Assembly: GCF_011009555.1 (NCBI RefSeq)
Contig: NZ_QXHD01000004.1
Location: 7,539,490 to 7,603,489, forward strand
Direction of reading: 5' to 3'
DNA length: 64,000 nt
Origin: Adonisia turfae CCMR0081
Lineage (GTDB): Bacteria > Cyanobacteriota > Cyanobacteriia > Phormidesmidales > Phormidesmidaceae
In this document: positions 32,678 to 42,500 of the stretch, piece by piece
Position numbering within the stretch: position 1 is the first letter of the stretch
Layout of the letters: each line of letters opens with the position of its first letter
Notes under the pieces: model-generated
Databases searched by the model: none
Told to the model about the DNA's origin: nothing
Seen by the model: only the letters and a program-made list of their open reading frames with translations
Made by a program: the position numbers and the translations under genes

Positions 32678-34165
32678 GTGTCCCAGCAGCCTCACCAGCC
32701 CGGTACCAGAACACCTGTCAAACTTCGCGTCGCCTTTTTGGAACCGGAAGGGGCAGACCCTGAAAAGCCTGAGAATCCTCAATCAGCTGAGTACTGGCGT
32801 CAGATTCACCAGAGTAAAGTGAGCTACGAAGATCTGGCTGAGAAAATTGTAAAGAAATACGAGAAAGCTGAAAAAAAATTCACCATGAGTGACAGTACAG
32901 TATATCGGCTGTTTACTGGTTCAGAACCGATTTCGTATCAAAAGGCCCGTTATATTTGTGAATATGTCTGGGCAGATTGGTCTGAGGAGTGCTGGTATGA
33001 GTGGTTGGAGGTGACTGAAAAGGCACAGCAAGACTCCCCACAATCAGATGCTGCTCAAGAAAGCGCTACTGCAGAAAAACCATATGAGAACATTCCCCGC
33101 AGTGGAATTGTCAAATTTGTAGGTCGAGGCAATGACCTGCAGTGCCTGGAGCAATGCCTCGATCAGGGTGACTGCCCTACAGTTACAGCGATTTCTGGCA
33201 TGGGTGGAGTTGGTAAAACGGAACTAGCCCTGCAATATGCCCGAAAACATTACCGGAAGGGGAGCTATCCAGGTGGTGTTTACTGGCTGCAACTGCGAGA
33301 TAAGGATCTAGCGACACAACTCCTGGTTTTTGCTCCAGAGCTTGGGTTGACGGTACCAGACAGTTTAAATCAGGAGCAAAAGGTGCGCTGGTGCTGGCGC
33401 AACTGGCAACCACCGGAAGGAAGAGTGCTTGTCGTTCTAGATGATGTTGCAAGCTATGAAAGCGTAGCCCCCCATTTACCATCTGTGTTTGAATCAAGGT
33501 TTCAGTTTTTGATAACCACTCGATTGCAACACTTGGGTGCATCAATCCAACAAGTTCCGCTGGATCTCCTTTCTCCTAAAGCAGCTCTGGATTTGCTGCG
33601 ATCGCTAATTGGTCCAGAGCGGATTGAACCCGAGTCAGAGGTTGCTGCTGAATTGTGCAAATGGCTGGAATATTTGCCTCTGGGGTTAGAACTCGTTGGA
33701 TACTACCTGCGTGAAGAGGGCTGTTCGATTGCTACTCTTTTGGCAGAGTTGGAGAAACGTCGCAAGCGGGTTTTACAACACCCAGCCCTCAACAATCCAG
33801 ACCCAACAATGACAGCTAAATATGGTGTTGAAGCTGCATTTGACTTGACATGGGAGCGTCTGGATATCGATGCACGCTTTCTTGGAGCCTATCTCAGTTT
33901 GTTTGCTGAAGCGCCGATCCGCTGGGAATTAATTGTGAGACCCGATGAGGGCAATGATAAAACCTACGAGGCGCTAATAACCGCGCGGCGTAAACTCATA
34001 CGGTTCAGCTTGCTTAAAAAAGTTGGGCAGCTCTTTGAGTTTCATCCCTTGATCCGGGAGTTTTTCGCAGAAAAGCGAGATTCTGACGAATTCGTTATTC
34101 CGCCAGAGCAACAGATAACAGGTTCAACATCCCAGATTTTACGACTGCTGGGCATCCCTGGGTAG
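32678..34165 (+). CDS. NB-ARC STAND ATPase
   Basis: 495 residues, GTG start. N-terminal region (about 40-115) includes SYEDLAEKIVKKYEKAEKKF and YRLFTGSEPISYQKARYI, an HTH-like helical domain. NB-ARC follows: FVGRGNDLQ, Walker A GMGGVGKTELALQYAR, Walker B RVLVVLDDV, TTR sensor FLITTRLQH, and PLGLELVGYYL (GLPL-like). The winged-helix part ends FEFHPLIREFFAEKR. STAND proteins act as ligand-triggered switches, in bacteria often anti-phage. In relatives, a TPR region continues in the same chain; here it is a separate frame 44 bp on. Confidence 0.85.
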   Translation: MSQQPHQPGTRTPVKLRVAFLEPEGADPEKPENPQSAEYWRQIHQSKVSYEDLAEKIVKKYEKAEKKFTMSDSTVYRLFTGSEPISYQKARYICEYVWADWSEECWYEWLEVTEKAQQDSPQSDAAQESATAEKPYENIPRSGIVKFVGRGNDLQCLEQCLDQGDCPTVTAISGMGGVGKTELALQYARKHYRKGSYPGGVYWLQLRDKDLATQLLVFAPELGLTVPDSLNQEQKVRWCWRNWQPPEGRVLVVLDDVASYESVAPHLPSVFESRFQFLITTRLQHLGASIQQVPLDLLSPKAALDLLRSLIGPERIEPESEVAAELCKWLEYLPLGLELVGYYLREEGCSIATLLAELEKRRKRVLQHPALNNPDPTMTAKYGVEAAFDLTWERLDIDARFLGAYLSLFAEAPIRWELIVRPDEGNDKTYEALITARRKLIRFSLLKKVGQLFEFHPLIREFFAEKRDSDEFVIPPEQQITGSTSQILRLLGIPG

Positions 34166-34208
34166 TTCGTCGTCCGCATATCGTTACACCGTTGAAACAA
34201 TCGCCACT

Positions 34209-36563
34209 ATGGAATTTCAAGAACAGGTTGTCCGATCATCAGAAAATCAAGATATACAAAAATCACCTCAGCGTCCATCTGACTACCTAAAGCAAGCATT
34301 TGCCAAGCGGATGCTGTCACTTGCTGAAAGTATCCCAGAAAGCCCAACACTTGCATTAGTTGAGGCAGCACGTCCAGACATCCCCCACCTTGAAGCAGCA
34401 ACTGAATGGATACAATGGTTACCCGATAAAGATATTACGTTACCTTACAAGGGGTTGAGGCATTTTTATGAAGGCCAGGGTTTGTATGAGCAAGCCTTAC
34501 CATGGCAACAACAGTGTCTGGACAATGCGCGTGCCCGTTTAGGGGAGAAACATCTTGATGTCGCTGACGGTCTGAATGATCTGGCGGTCCTTCACCGCAA
34601 GCTGGGAAACTATAGTGAAGCAGAACCCTTGACTCTAGAGGCTTTAGAATTGCGTAAAGAGTCGTTGGGTAATGAGCATCTCGATATTGCCAAGAGTCTC
34701 AATAATCTAGCAGGGCTTTACGAAGATCAAGGCCACTACAGTAAAGCAGAGCCTCTCTATCAAGAGAGTTTAGTGATGTTTCAACTGCTGAGGGATGGAC
34801 ACCCTGGGATAGCTACCACCCTTCAAAATCTGGCTCTGCTCTACTCAAAGCAAGGGCGTTATGGTGAAGCAGAGCCCCTTTATCGAGAAGCGATAGAGAT
34901 TTATCAAGGGGTACTGGATGACGACCATCCAAATATAGCCAAGATTTTCAATAATTTGGCAACACTTTACGACGAGCAAGGTCGTTATGATAAGGCTGAA
35001 TCTCTCTACCAAAAGGCGCTTACGATAGAGAAACAGTGGTTAGGTGAAGAGCATCCTGATATTGCCAATAGTCTTAATGATCTTGCAGCACTCTATTCAA
35101 AGCAAGGCCGTTATGATGAGGCTGAACCTCTCTATCAAGAGGCACTGACAACAGCTCAACAGCGGTTAGGAGGCGCACATCCTTCTGTGGCCATAGGTCT
35201 CAACAACTTGGCGTCACTTTACCATAGCCAAGGTCAATATAGCGAGGCCGAATTGCATTATCAAAAGGCGTTGGTAATGAGTCGACAGCTACTGGGCGAG
35301 AAGCATCCTGATGTAGCTATAAGTTTTAATAATCTGGCAACGCTTTACGAAGATCAAGGTCGTTACGACAAGGCCAAAACTTATTATCAAGAGGCACTAG
35401 CCATAAGCCAATACTTGTTTGGCAATGAACATCCCGATGTAGCCACAAGCCTCAACAACTTAGCAGGGCTCTATTCTAGTCAAGGACATTACAGCGAAGC
35501 AAAGCATCTCTATCAAGAGGCTTTAAAAATGCGTAAGCAGTTGTTAGACGAGAAGCATCCCGATGTAGCCAGCAGTCTCAACAATCTGGCTTTGCTTTAT
35601 TCGAAGGAAGGGCGTTACAGCGAAGCAGAGTCCCTCTACCAAGAAGTGCTAGCAATAGATAAGCAGCGATTTGGCAGCGAACATCCTGCTGTAGCCATAA
35701 GCCTCGACAACTTAGCAGAGGTTTACCAAAATCAAGAGCGCTATAATGAGGCAGAGTCCCTTTATCAACAGGCCCTAGCGATGCGTCAACAGCTATTGGG
35801 TAATGAGCATCCTGACATAGCTAGCAGCCTTAACAATCTGGCAGGGCTTTACCAAAGTCAAGAGCGCTACAGTGAAGCGGAATCTCTTCTGCGAGAAGCC
35901 CTGGCCATGCACCAACAACTATTGAGCGATACACATCCCGATATAGCCAGTAGTCTCAACAATTTGGCCTTTGTGTATAAAATTCAGGGTCGTTATAGTG
36001 AAGCAGAACCTCTCTATCAAGAGGCCCTGACGATGTTCAAGCAGGTGTTAGGTGAGAAGCATCCTGATATAGCCACTAGCCTCAATAATCTGGCTTTTCT
36101 CCACCACGACCAAGAGCACTACAGCCAGGCCGAGTCTTTCTATCGAGAAGCGCTATTGATGCGTCAACAGCTATTAGGTGAACCACATTTGGATGTAGCA
36201 GATAGTCTCAACAATTTGGCCTCGTTGTACCATGATCAAGGTCGCTACAGCGAGTCAGAGCCTCTTTATCAAGAGGCTCTGACAATGCGTAAACAGTTAT
36301 TCGGTAATTCCCATCCCGATATAGTCACCAGTCTTAACAATTTGGCGATGCTGTATCATGATCAAGGCCGGTATAGTGAGGCAGAACCTCTTTTACGAGA
36401 AACGCTAACACTTACTAAGAGGCTTTTAGGACCAAAGCATCCGTCTACTAAAACCGTTCGAGAAAATCTACAAATTTTACAGGGGCAGCCTTCAACCCCA
36501 AAAGAATCATCTAAGCTAAGTCAACTTGTCAAGAGATTCTGGCATGCTTTAGAGGGGTTTTAG
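34209..36563 (+). CDS. Kinesin-light-chain-type TPR protein with 15 repeats
   Basis: 784 residues. About 105 N-terminal residues (QAFAKRMLSLAESIPESPTL, YKGLRHFYEGQGLYEQAL) match the linker usually joining NB-ARC to TPR in cyanobacterial STAND proteins. Then 15 TPR units of 42 residues (HPDIASSLNNLAxLY-QGRYSEAEPLYQEAL type) and a partial sixteenth. The array should bind a ligand or partner. Starting so soon after the NB-ARC stop, in another frame, it may be the sensor half of a split gene or a separately made subunit. Confidence 0.85.
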   Translation: MEFQEQVVRSSENQDIQKSPQRPSDYLKQAFAKRMLSLAESIPESPTLALVEAARPDIPHLEAATEWIQWLPDKDITLPYKGLRHFYEGQGLYEQALPWQQQCLDNARARLGEKHLDVADGLNDLAVLHRKLGNYSEAEPLTLEALELRKESLGNEHLDIAKSLNNLAGLYEDQGHYSKAEPLYQESLVMFQLLRDGHPGIATTLQNLALLYSKQGRYGEAEPLYREAIEIYQGVLDDDHPNIAKIFNNLATLYDEQGRYDKAESLYQKALTIEKQWLGEEHPDIANSLNDLAALYSKQGRYDEAEPLYQEALTTAQQRLGGAHPSVAIGLNNLASLYHSQGQYSEAELHYQKALVMSRQLLGEKHPDVAISFNNLATLYEDQGRYDKAKTYYQEALAISQYLFGNEHPDVATSLNNLAGLYSSQGHYSEAKHLYQEALKMRKQLLDEKHPDVASSLNNLALLYSKEGRYSEAESLYQEVLAIDKQRFGSEHPAVAISLDNLAEVYQNQERYNEAESLYQQALAMRQQLLGNEHPDIASSLNNLAGLYQSQERYSEAESLLREALAMHQQLLSDTHPDIASSLNNLAFVYKIQGRYSEAEPLYQEALTMFKQVLGEKHPDIATSLNNLAFLHHDQEHYSQAESFYREALLMRQQLLGEPHLDVADSLNNLASLYHDQGRYSESEPLYQEALTMRKQLFGNSHPDIVTSLNNLAMLYHDQGRYSEAEPLLRETLTLTKRLLGPKHPSTKTVRENLQILQGQPSTPKESSKLSQLVKRFWHALEGF

Positions 36564-36695
36564 GTTTGCACAATCTTGTCACTCAAAAGAAGACTGGGTA
36601 GGTTACAAAAATTATGATTCTATAAATAATACAATCAAACTGTACAAGTAAATTAGTACAAGCATTGGGTTGATTCCAGCTTATCAAAATTCACC

Positions 36696-37103
36696 TTATG
36701 CCCCTAATAAGATAGATATAGCAGTGCCCAAAACAATAAGCAATACTCCAATAAGACTTAGTGGCAATGCAATAAGGTATGTAAGGAAACCCGCAACTAT
36801 TTTTGCCAGAAAAATGCCAATCATTGGCTCCATAAAAGAACGAATGAAACTCCATATCCATATGAGATAGGACATAGTTTCTTCTCTATTAAAAAGTACG
36901 CAAATAGCCAAGGTGATATTTTGAATAACTAGCCCACCAGGTGCCCAGAGAAATCGACAGCAGTCATCGTATGCGAAATCTTCCAGCTCTTTCTTTGTAT
37001 ATGTACCTGAAAACTCAAAAAGATCATCTGGAAACCATTTGATTATTTGGTAATGCCACATACGCCATTTTGCTTTATGGTGCATATACATAGTAAAAGA
37101 CAT
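36696..37103 (-). CDS. Hypothetical membrane protein
   Basis: 135 residues. A polar N-terminal half (HYQIIKWFPDDLFEFSGTYT, ELEDFAYDDCCRFLW) and two or three membrane spans in the C-terminal half (YLIWIWSFIRSFMEPMIGIF, TYLIALPLSLIGVLLIVLG). AT-rich. A 49-residue membrane ORF lies just upstream on the same strand. No family recognised. Confidence 0.5.
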   Translation of the reverse strand: MSFTMYMHHKAKWRMWHYQIIKWFPDDLFEFSGTYTKKELEDFAYDDCCRFLWAPGGLVIQNITLAICVLFNREETMSYLIWIWSFIRSFMEPMIGIFLAKIVAGFLTYLIALPLSLIGVLLIVLGTAISILLGA

Positions 37104-37150
37104 GCTACAAAAAGCTGTTGAGATTCCAGGATCTTTTTGGCTTTAGCTCT

Positions 37151-37300
37151 TTATTCAGGTAAATATCTAATATAAGCTGTGGAATTTAATCCAAGCGCCC
37201 CACAAAGTGCGATTGCTAGCACTCTTCGCAGAAAATTTCCGCTAAAGACGAAGAAAAAACTACTAAGCCCAATAATTAGTAGATACAGGCGACGACGCAT
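37151..37300 (-). CDS. Possible 49-residue membrane miniprotein
   Basis: ATG 37300 reads MRRRLYLLIIGLSSFFFVF, a basic start and a strong hydrophobic segment, then a second one (VLAIALCGALGLNS) before TAA. It ends 47 bp before the membrane gene at 37103 on the same strand. Short length keeps confidence modest. Confidence 0.4.
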   Translation of the reverse strand: MRRRLYLLIIGLSSFFFVFSGNFLRRVLAIALCGALGLNSTAYIRYLPE

Positions 37301-37650
37301 AGTGGAGCACAAGAAGCCGGTTATTCTGTTGTTAGAGGTTTCTTCCGTCCTTCGAAGTTCAGTAGAATACTTTTATTGAACTGATATTCCGCACTCCCAA
37401 CTGGCACATTCGATATTTAAACGAAGCAATCAGGCTTTTAGAGTCAATAATCAGGAATAGATCTCAAAAATGGGATCTTATTGAGAATTGGCTTTCAGTG
37501 GTTCAAACGAACTATATGACTTGAAGCTACTGTTATTCAAAGGCTTCAGCGTTAATACCTGAGTGTGACAGTTCAGAGGGCAGAGAGTGGGATTGAAAAT
37601 TTTTGTTAATCAATACTACACTTTTGCTTAAGTGATACGGCCCTCATGCT
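37301..37650. other. AT-rich gap without visible genes
   Basis: Promoter space for divergent genes; no coding frame, terminator or repeat stands out. Confidence 0.3.
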
Positions 37651-38595
37651 TTGTTGGATGTTGAATGGCCTACAACCCTGAACCAAATAGCTCAACTAGC
37701 CACCTCGGGTAAGAGCCGCAGAATCTTTATTCCCTCATATTTTTATCTGTTTATCCCCCAACAGAATCATGCGTTTTTTTATGCATTTCTCACAGTTGGC
37801 TTCTTAGCGTTGAGCTCAATTTTCAGCACTTCTGAAAAAGGTCTGGCTCAAGGTACTACCATTTTGCGTGAACAGGGAAGATTGAAATCCAGTGATAATC
37901 GTCTCACTGACAACAGCCCATATGATATTTATCGGTTTAATGGGAATGCAGGACAGCAAGTCACAATTACGTTAGAGAGCTCTGATTTTGACACTCATTT
38001 ATTGTTAATTGATACTGTAGGGAACACAATCAGCGAAAATGATGATGTTCGTAATGGCATAACTAACTCCGGGCTCACTGTGACTCTCCCGGAAAATGGC
38101 GAATACGTTATTGTGGCGAATACCCATCAACCATCCGGACAAGGCAGATATGTATTAACCATGACTTCTGACTCAGCAGTTGCTAGTGGACAACCTACCA
38201 GCCAAAGCTCTTCATCAGCAGGTGAGGGAGTTATTGAAGGTAGGCTAACCTACCCATCTGATTATGTGCCAGCCTTAAGGGTATGTGCTCAATCGACAAG
38301 TAACTACTATCTCTTAAACTGCATAAGTACAGAGCTTGATCAAACGAGTTTTCAGTTGTCTGTTAGCCCTGGTGAATATTATGTATTTAGTTACGAAAAG
38401 GACACTTTCCGCGATGCTGACACTAATGTAATGTATGATGCTTTTTTCTATCATGCAAACTGGGAGCCCAACAGCAATCCTATTCCTGTTCGTGTCGTAG
38501 CAGGAGAAACCGTCAGTGGCATCTCTCTTGAAAATTATTCAATTTGTAGAGATAGAGCTACAACTCCAAGCTATTGTGTTGTTCCACCAAACTAA
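37651..38595 (+). CDS. Secreted protein with PPC (pre-peptidase C-terminal) domain
   Basis: 314 residues from TTG 37651, the only upstream start in frame. A hydrophobic signal (AFFYAFLTVGFLALSSIF, cleavage near GLAQG, about residue 67) sits unusually far from the start, so the true start may be later or the export signal long. The PPC domain (about 75-170) shows DNSPYDIYRFNGNAGQQVTI, LESSDFDTHLLLID, GEYVIVANTHQ. The C-terminal part (about 190-314) is beta-rich with several Cys. Likely an extracellular binding protein. Confidence 0.7.
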   Translation: MLDVEWPTTLNQIAQLATSGKSRRIFIPSYFYLFIPQQNHAFFYAFLTVGFLALSSIFSTSEKGLAQGTTILREQGRLKSSDNRLTDNSPYDIYRFNGNAGQQVTITLESSDFDTHLLLIDTVGNTISENDDVRNGITNSGLTVTLPENGEYVIVANTHQPSGQGRYVLTMTSDSAVASGQPTSQSSSSAGEGVIEGRLTYPSDYVPALRVCAQSTSNYYLLNCISTELDQTSFQLSVSPGEYYVFSYEKDTFRDADTNVMYDAFFYHANWEPNSNPIPVRVVAGETVSGISLENYSICRDRATTPSYCVVPPN

Positions 38596-38665
38596 GTGCT
38601 ACCCTCAAACCAATGGGTAAAAGTGTTTGCTTGAGCGGAAGTAACCTGATGACAATAATAATAGT

Positions 38666-39199
38666 TTAAAGTTTATTCCTTAATGCACTCAAGTAGAGAG
38701 AGACAGCCTTCACACTAGTAGCAAACGCATGTTCATTACAATGGTACATGCTATCATGAGCAACCATTTCGTATAGACCATTTGCTTCTAATGGCTTGCT
38801 GTAAGTCATATAGTAACTTAATTGAGTGGTATTGTATTTTCCGCATTTCACTATTTCCTCATTACGTACTAATACCCAAAAATCAACATCTTCCCATGTA
38901 TCCTTACCTGTGTAAGGACATAGACTAGTTAAAAGGGCTGTATTTTCTTTGCCCTCAAAAATCAATCGGTTTAGACTCTCCTCCCAATGTTGATAGTAGT
39001 CGCCTCGTTGCCATAAGCGAGTACTACACCAAAAATCTCGAATGTAGTCGCCAATGACTATGCGAGCACCGATAGTCGGATCTATTGGATGATCGGGCTG
39101 AGGTAAAAGGACTTTGTTATCATATCCTTCGATGACAGCAAAATCATATTGAAACTCATCATTTGCAATGAAGTCCAACCAAAATTTGCTTTCTTGCAT
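38666..39199 (-). CDS. Probable immunity protein for the adjacent secreted toxin
   Basis: 177 residues, no signal peptide, acidic (DFIANDEFQYDFAVIEGYD). Its ATG overlaps the toxin stop (TAATG), giving tight coupling expected of a toxin-immunity pair. Regions such as DYIRDFWCSTRLWQRGDYYQ and WEESLNRLIFEGKE are reminiscent of CdiI-type immunity proteins, from memory. Predicted to bind and block the C-terminal toxin domain in the producer's cytoplasm. Confidence 0.6.
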   Translation of the reverse strand: MQESKFWLDFIANDEFQYDFAVIEGYDNKVLLPQPDHPIDPTIGARIVIGDYIRDFWCSTRLWQRGDYYQHWEESLNRLIFEGKENTALLTSLCPYTGKDTWEDVDFWVLVRNEEIVKCGKYNTTQLSYYMTYSKPLEANGLYEMVAHDSMYHCNEHAFATSVKAVSLYLSALRNKL

Positions 39200-41226
39200 T
39201 AGTTCCTGCGCCTCTCTTGCAAGTCATTGGTGTACGTGCCTATGCGCTCACCACGCTGATTAAAAACTTTCCATAAGGGCTCGGGGTCACGAGCCCTACC
39301 ATGACCTGCAATATCAGGTGAAATATACACTCTTTGATTCGTCTCTGGCAAGCGTCCCTGAAAAACAGGCGCACCTTGTGTACCATTTTGCAATAATCTT
39401 GGAAGACTACCAGGCTCGACCTGTTCAAAACCCAGTTCTTGAGCACGTTTTCTTGCTGCTGCATTTGTCCAACCACCACGACCAATTGTGATTGATCCCG
39501 ACTCATCACGAGCAAATTCATCTAATCGCCGACCAACACCAGAGGCAACATCATCAATTTTATTGATAGCAGCCTGTGTTAATTGACCGACGCGACGACC
39601 ATAAGGAACAAGAGATAATACACTTTCCCACCATTCCAGCTCTTCCCCTGTAATCTGATCAACACCAGTAATGGCATTAACCCAATCAGTAGCTGTACCA
39701 ACACCAGGAATAAACCCAACCAACAAGCTAGCCGCTTGACGAGAAACCTGCTCCACATGAGATTGTTCAGGCTCTGCTTGAGCTATGGGTAATTCATTAT
39801 TTATCTTGTTTGAGGCTGCTGCAAAACTATTGTGATTAACTTGAAGTTGATCTTCCTTAACAGCTTCCTGATAAGCAATGGTTAACGCTAGGGCACCTTG
39901 ATCAAGGTTCTCTGCTTCAAAAGCTAAGCACGCTTGTCTAACCCAATATTGGCTGGAATAAATGTCATTATTATCTGCTCCAAACTGTTCACAATCTAAT
40001 GTTGGAGAGCCATACGTTAAACTCAGAATATTAGCGATAGCCTCTTCCGGAGGAACGGTACAGCGAACTGTCCATGATTCGTAGTACCTGTTATGCCATC
40101 CCGCTTGGTTCCACTCTAATCTTACTGTAGCCGTATCTGGGCAAGTACCATCTGAGCTGAAAAAGTTTGCATAGTGTTTGACTACATCTGGTTGTACAGA
40201 AGGACGATCGGTGATAGGTCCACCATTATAGTTATAGTCAGCAACTATGACCCGTGGATAAAGAACATCACTTAGCACACTAGAGTAGATTGTACCAAAG
40301 TGAATCTTTTGCTTAATAACTTCACCGCGATTTTCGTCAAATATCTCAAATAGAAACACTTCTTGTGCTCCCATTTGCACTCTTTGAAAATCATCACGCC
40401 CCTCAGCTTGCCCAATGATTGACTCATTTTGATCTGGCTCAGGTTGTTGTTCCACAGAGCCCGACATAGCCGCACCATCTATTAAGCCGGTATTCTGAGA
40501 AGTATCTGTACCCAGTAAACGATTTGCAGTAATGAATCCTCTTGAGTTAGGGAATGACGCAATGAAATCTGAAATATCAACATCTTCTGGTGAATTTGCG
40601 AGGCAAATTTCATTAATGGATGCTAGAGCTTGGGCTTCTGATACCTCAAGAGCTGAGAAATCAACACCAATTGGACTCAAGCTTTCTGAAAATACAGGAT
40701 ATATCGATCTAAGTTCTTCTATGGATTCAACATCGGCTATCAACTGCATATTGCTCCCAGCATTTTCGAGGTTCATGCTAGTGGCTTGAAGAATCTTGGA
40801 ATAGTAACTCTGCAGATTGTTCAGTTGCGGATTACTGATTTCTATTCTTTGAATGGTTTGAATAAAATCGTCTAAATTATTAGACGCTATACTTGTAGCA
40901 TTAGTATAACGACCTGCATTAGTTTTTATATCCTCTAGAGTTTGAGCAGAAGAGACTTCTTCTATGAGAGCATCGATCTCATAGAAGAAGCTATCTACTA
41001 TTGCTTGTCCTTGATTTATCCTATGCTTTAGCTGATTACATTGAGCGACTATGGAATTGTTTAAACTCTGAGCAATAGTTGTTGCTGGGTATTGCTCAAT
41101 TCCTTGTACTCCTTTGCGTGTAGAAGGCACTCGTGTCTGAACAGCTAATACAGGAAATGTAGCGTGATAGATAAAGCATAATATTAAGGAGGTTGACGCA
41201 AAAACTTTAGGATTGCTAAGAGCCAT
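39199..41226 (-). CDS. Secreted polymorphic toxin: pre-toxin TG region and Ntox21-like C-terminus
   Basis: 675 residues. Signal peptide at 1-28 (ASTSLILCFIYHATFPVLA). A helical region (about 50-230) and a beta-rich Cys-containing middle (about 270-440) follow. Residues about 500-575 have GFIPGVGTATDWVNAITGVD and VLSLVPYGRRVG, the pattern of pre-toxin TG domains. The last 90 residues (ARKRAQELGF, APVFQG, YISPDIAGHGRARDPEPLWKV, ending GTYTNDLQERRRN) resemble the Ntox21 toxin fold with a conserved YITPD-GH motif, probably a nuclease. Immunity gene is coupled downstream. Confidence 0.7.
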   Translation of the reverse strand: MALSNPKVFASTSLILCFIYHATFPVLAVQTRVPSTRKGVQGIEQYPATTIAQSLNNSIVAQCNQLKHRINQGQAIVDSFFYEIDALIEEVSSAQTLEDIKTNAGRYTNATSIASNNLDDFIQTIQRIEISNPQLNNLQSYYSKILQATSMNLENAGSNMQLIADVESIEELRSIYPVFSESLSPIGVDFSALEVSEAQALASINEICLANSPEDVDISDFIASFPNSRGFITANRLLGTDTSQNTGLIDGAAMSGSVEQQPEPDQNESIIGQAEGRDDFQRVQMGAQEVFLFEIFDENRGEVIKQKIHFGTIYSSVLSDVLYPRVIVADYNYNGGPITDRPSVQPDVVKHYANFFSSDGTCPDTATVRLEWNQAGWHNRYYESWTVRCTVPPEEAIANILSLTYGSPTLDCEQFGADNNDIYSSQYWVRQACLAFEAENLDQGALALTIAYQEAVKEDQLQVNHNSFAAASNKINNELPIAQAEPEQSHVEQVSRQAASLLVGFIPGVGTATDWVNAITGVDQITGEELEWWESVLSLVPYGRRVGQLTQAAINKIDDVASGVGRRLDEFARDESGSITIGRGGWTNAAARKRAQELGFEQVEPGSLPRLLQNGTQGAPVFQGRLPETNQRVYISPDIAGHGRARDPEPLWKVFNQRGERIGTYTNDLQERRRN

Positions 41227-41249
41227 CTGACAAAATTAAAAGTGCTTGA

Positions 41250-41747
41250 TCACAAACAAAACTCTTGTCCCCATTGCAGATTAATACCAACCCCAGGTTC
41301 TACACATTCAAAGCGCGTCACACTGCCACTGACCAACCCATATTTTGATGACCAGTCTGTGTAATTCACTTGAAAATCCACTAGACTGACAGGCTGACAC
41401 TCTGTGATGAGCTGTGTGCTGATGGTGGTCATAAACTGATGCGAGTTCATTACATCTGCTGCAGCCTGACCGTTCATCCTAAAGACAACACCGATCGGAG
41501 CATCTGCTGGATAATTGGCATATCCTTTGCTGATATCAGTAATCACAACGTCGGCAACCTGAACATCTCGCCCTTCTTCGAGGGAGTTGACTGCTTCAGA
41601 TACTAACTGTGAGCACTGTTGTTGCATTTCTTCTGACATTGCTTGGGCAAAGGCCATGTCAGCATTTAGTAGTGCTGATAAAGGTAGTGTTACTGGTATC
41701 AGTCCAAGCAGCAGGCGTAGGTCTCTACAAAATGTAGTATTGAGCAC
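41250..41747 (-). CDS. Secreted hypothetical protein preceding the toxin
   Basis: 165 residues with a signal peptide (LLLGLIPVTLPLSALL, cleavage near AFAQA, residue 35). The mature part has conserved-looking Cys residues (QQQCSQL, ITECQP, RFECVEPG, QEFCL) suggesting disulfides. It is 23 bp upstream of the toxin gene on the same strand, so the three genes probably form one unit. Function unknown; may assist toxin export or folding. Confidence 0.6.
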   Translation of the reverse strand: MLNTTFCRDLRLLLGLIPVTLPLSALLNADMAFAQAMSEEMQQQCSQLVSEAVNSLEEGRDVQVADVVITDISKGYANYPADAPIGVVFRMNGQAAADVMNSHQFMTTISTQLITECQPVSLVDFQVNYTDWSSKYGLVSGSVTRFECVEPGVGINLQWGQEFCL

Positions 41748-41872
41748 TTTGTTTATCCCGAAACTGGAAGCTTTTGCCTCAAGGATAGCCTTAGCTTGTC
41801 AAGCTAAGTGCTCTGCACAGAAAATTTTAATATGGAACCGATTGCCCAGCTGATCATCAACGATTAACGCAT

Positions 41873-42390
41873 TCACAACCGAATCCACTCAATTTCATCA
41901 AGGCTCACTTTACTGGCCTGCCGATCGTAAAGCGCGGTCGCCCTGACATCTTCGTGACCAACTACCTGGAGCAATATCCCGACTGCCACCCCGCTCCAGG
42001 TAGTTGGTGATGCCGGTGCCTCTAAAGATATGGTTACAGATCTCGGTAGAAATCCCCGCATCCTGGGCGCGACGTTTAACCATAGCCAAGGCCTCACGGC
42101 GATGAAGACGGCGATTGCTCAGCACGCCAACCCGGCCCCACTGCCGGCTACGAAAAACCGCCGTTCCTTTACCTCAGGTCAGATCGGACTGCTGCTCGGC
42201 AGCGGTAATATAGGCATGAAGATAATCATCTGCCGTATGATGCAGCGGCACTTCCAGATACTTGCCACCCTTTTCCTAGAGCCGGATCCAGCGCCGGGAT
42301 CCCTTTAAGAAGCAATCCTCAACGTTCATGGCCAGCACCGCGCAGATGCGGGCAAAGGTAAAAGCCATGAGGGCGATTAAGGCGAGATCG
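41873..42390 (-). pseudogene. Decayed C-terminal fragment of a tyrosine recombinase
   Basis: The DNA is closely similar to 43746-44265 within the intact recombinase gene, in the same orientation, but carries frameshifts, a small internal rearrangement near 41960-42010 and no N-terminal part. Readable pieces include GHEDVRATALYDRQASKVSL. The HIP1 site of the intact copy (GCGATCGC at 43986) has become GCGATTGC at 42111. It marks a duplication flanking the gene at 42501. Confidence 0.8.
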
Positions 42391-42500
42391 CATGGAGTAT
42401 GAGCAAATGAATAAAAATGTTATAACCCGTGCAATACAAGGGTCTCAAGTAGAATTTTAGATGATAGGCTAAATACCCCGGATGGTCTTTTACAGGCTAT

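Noticed and set aside
37179..37379. 66-codon plus-strand frame
   Set aside because: Lies opposite a more plausible small membrane ORF on the minus strand and is basic low-quality sequence.
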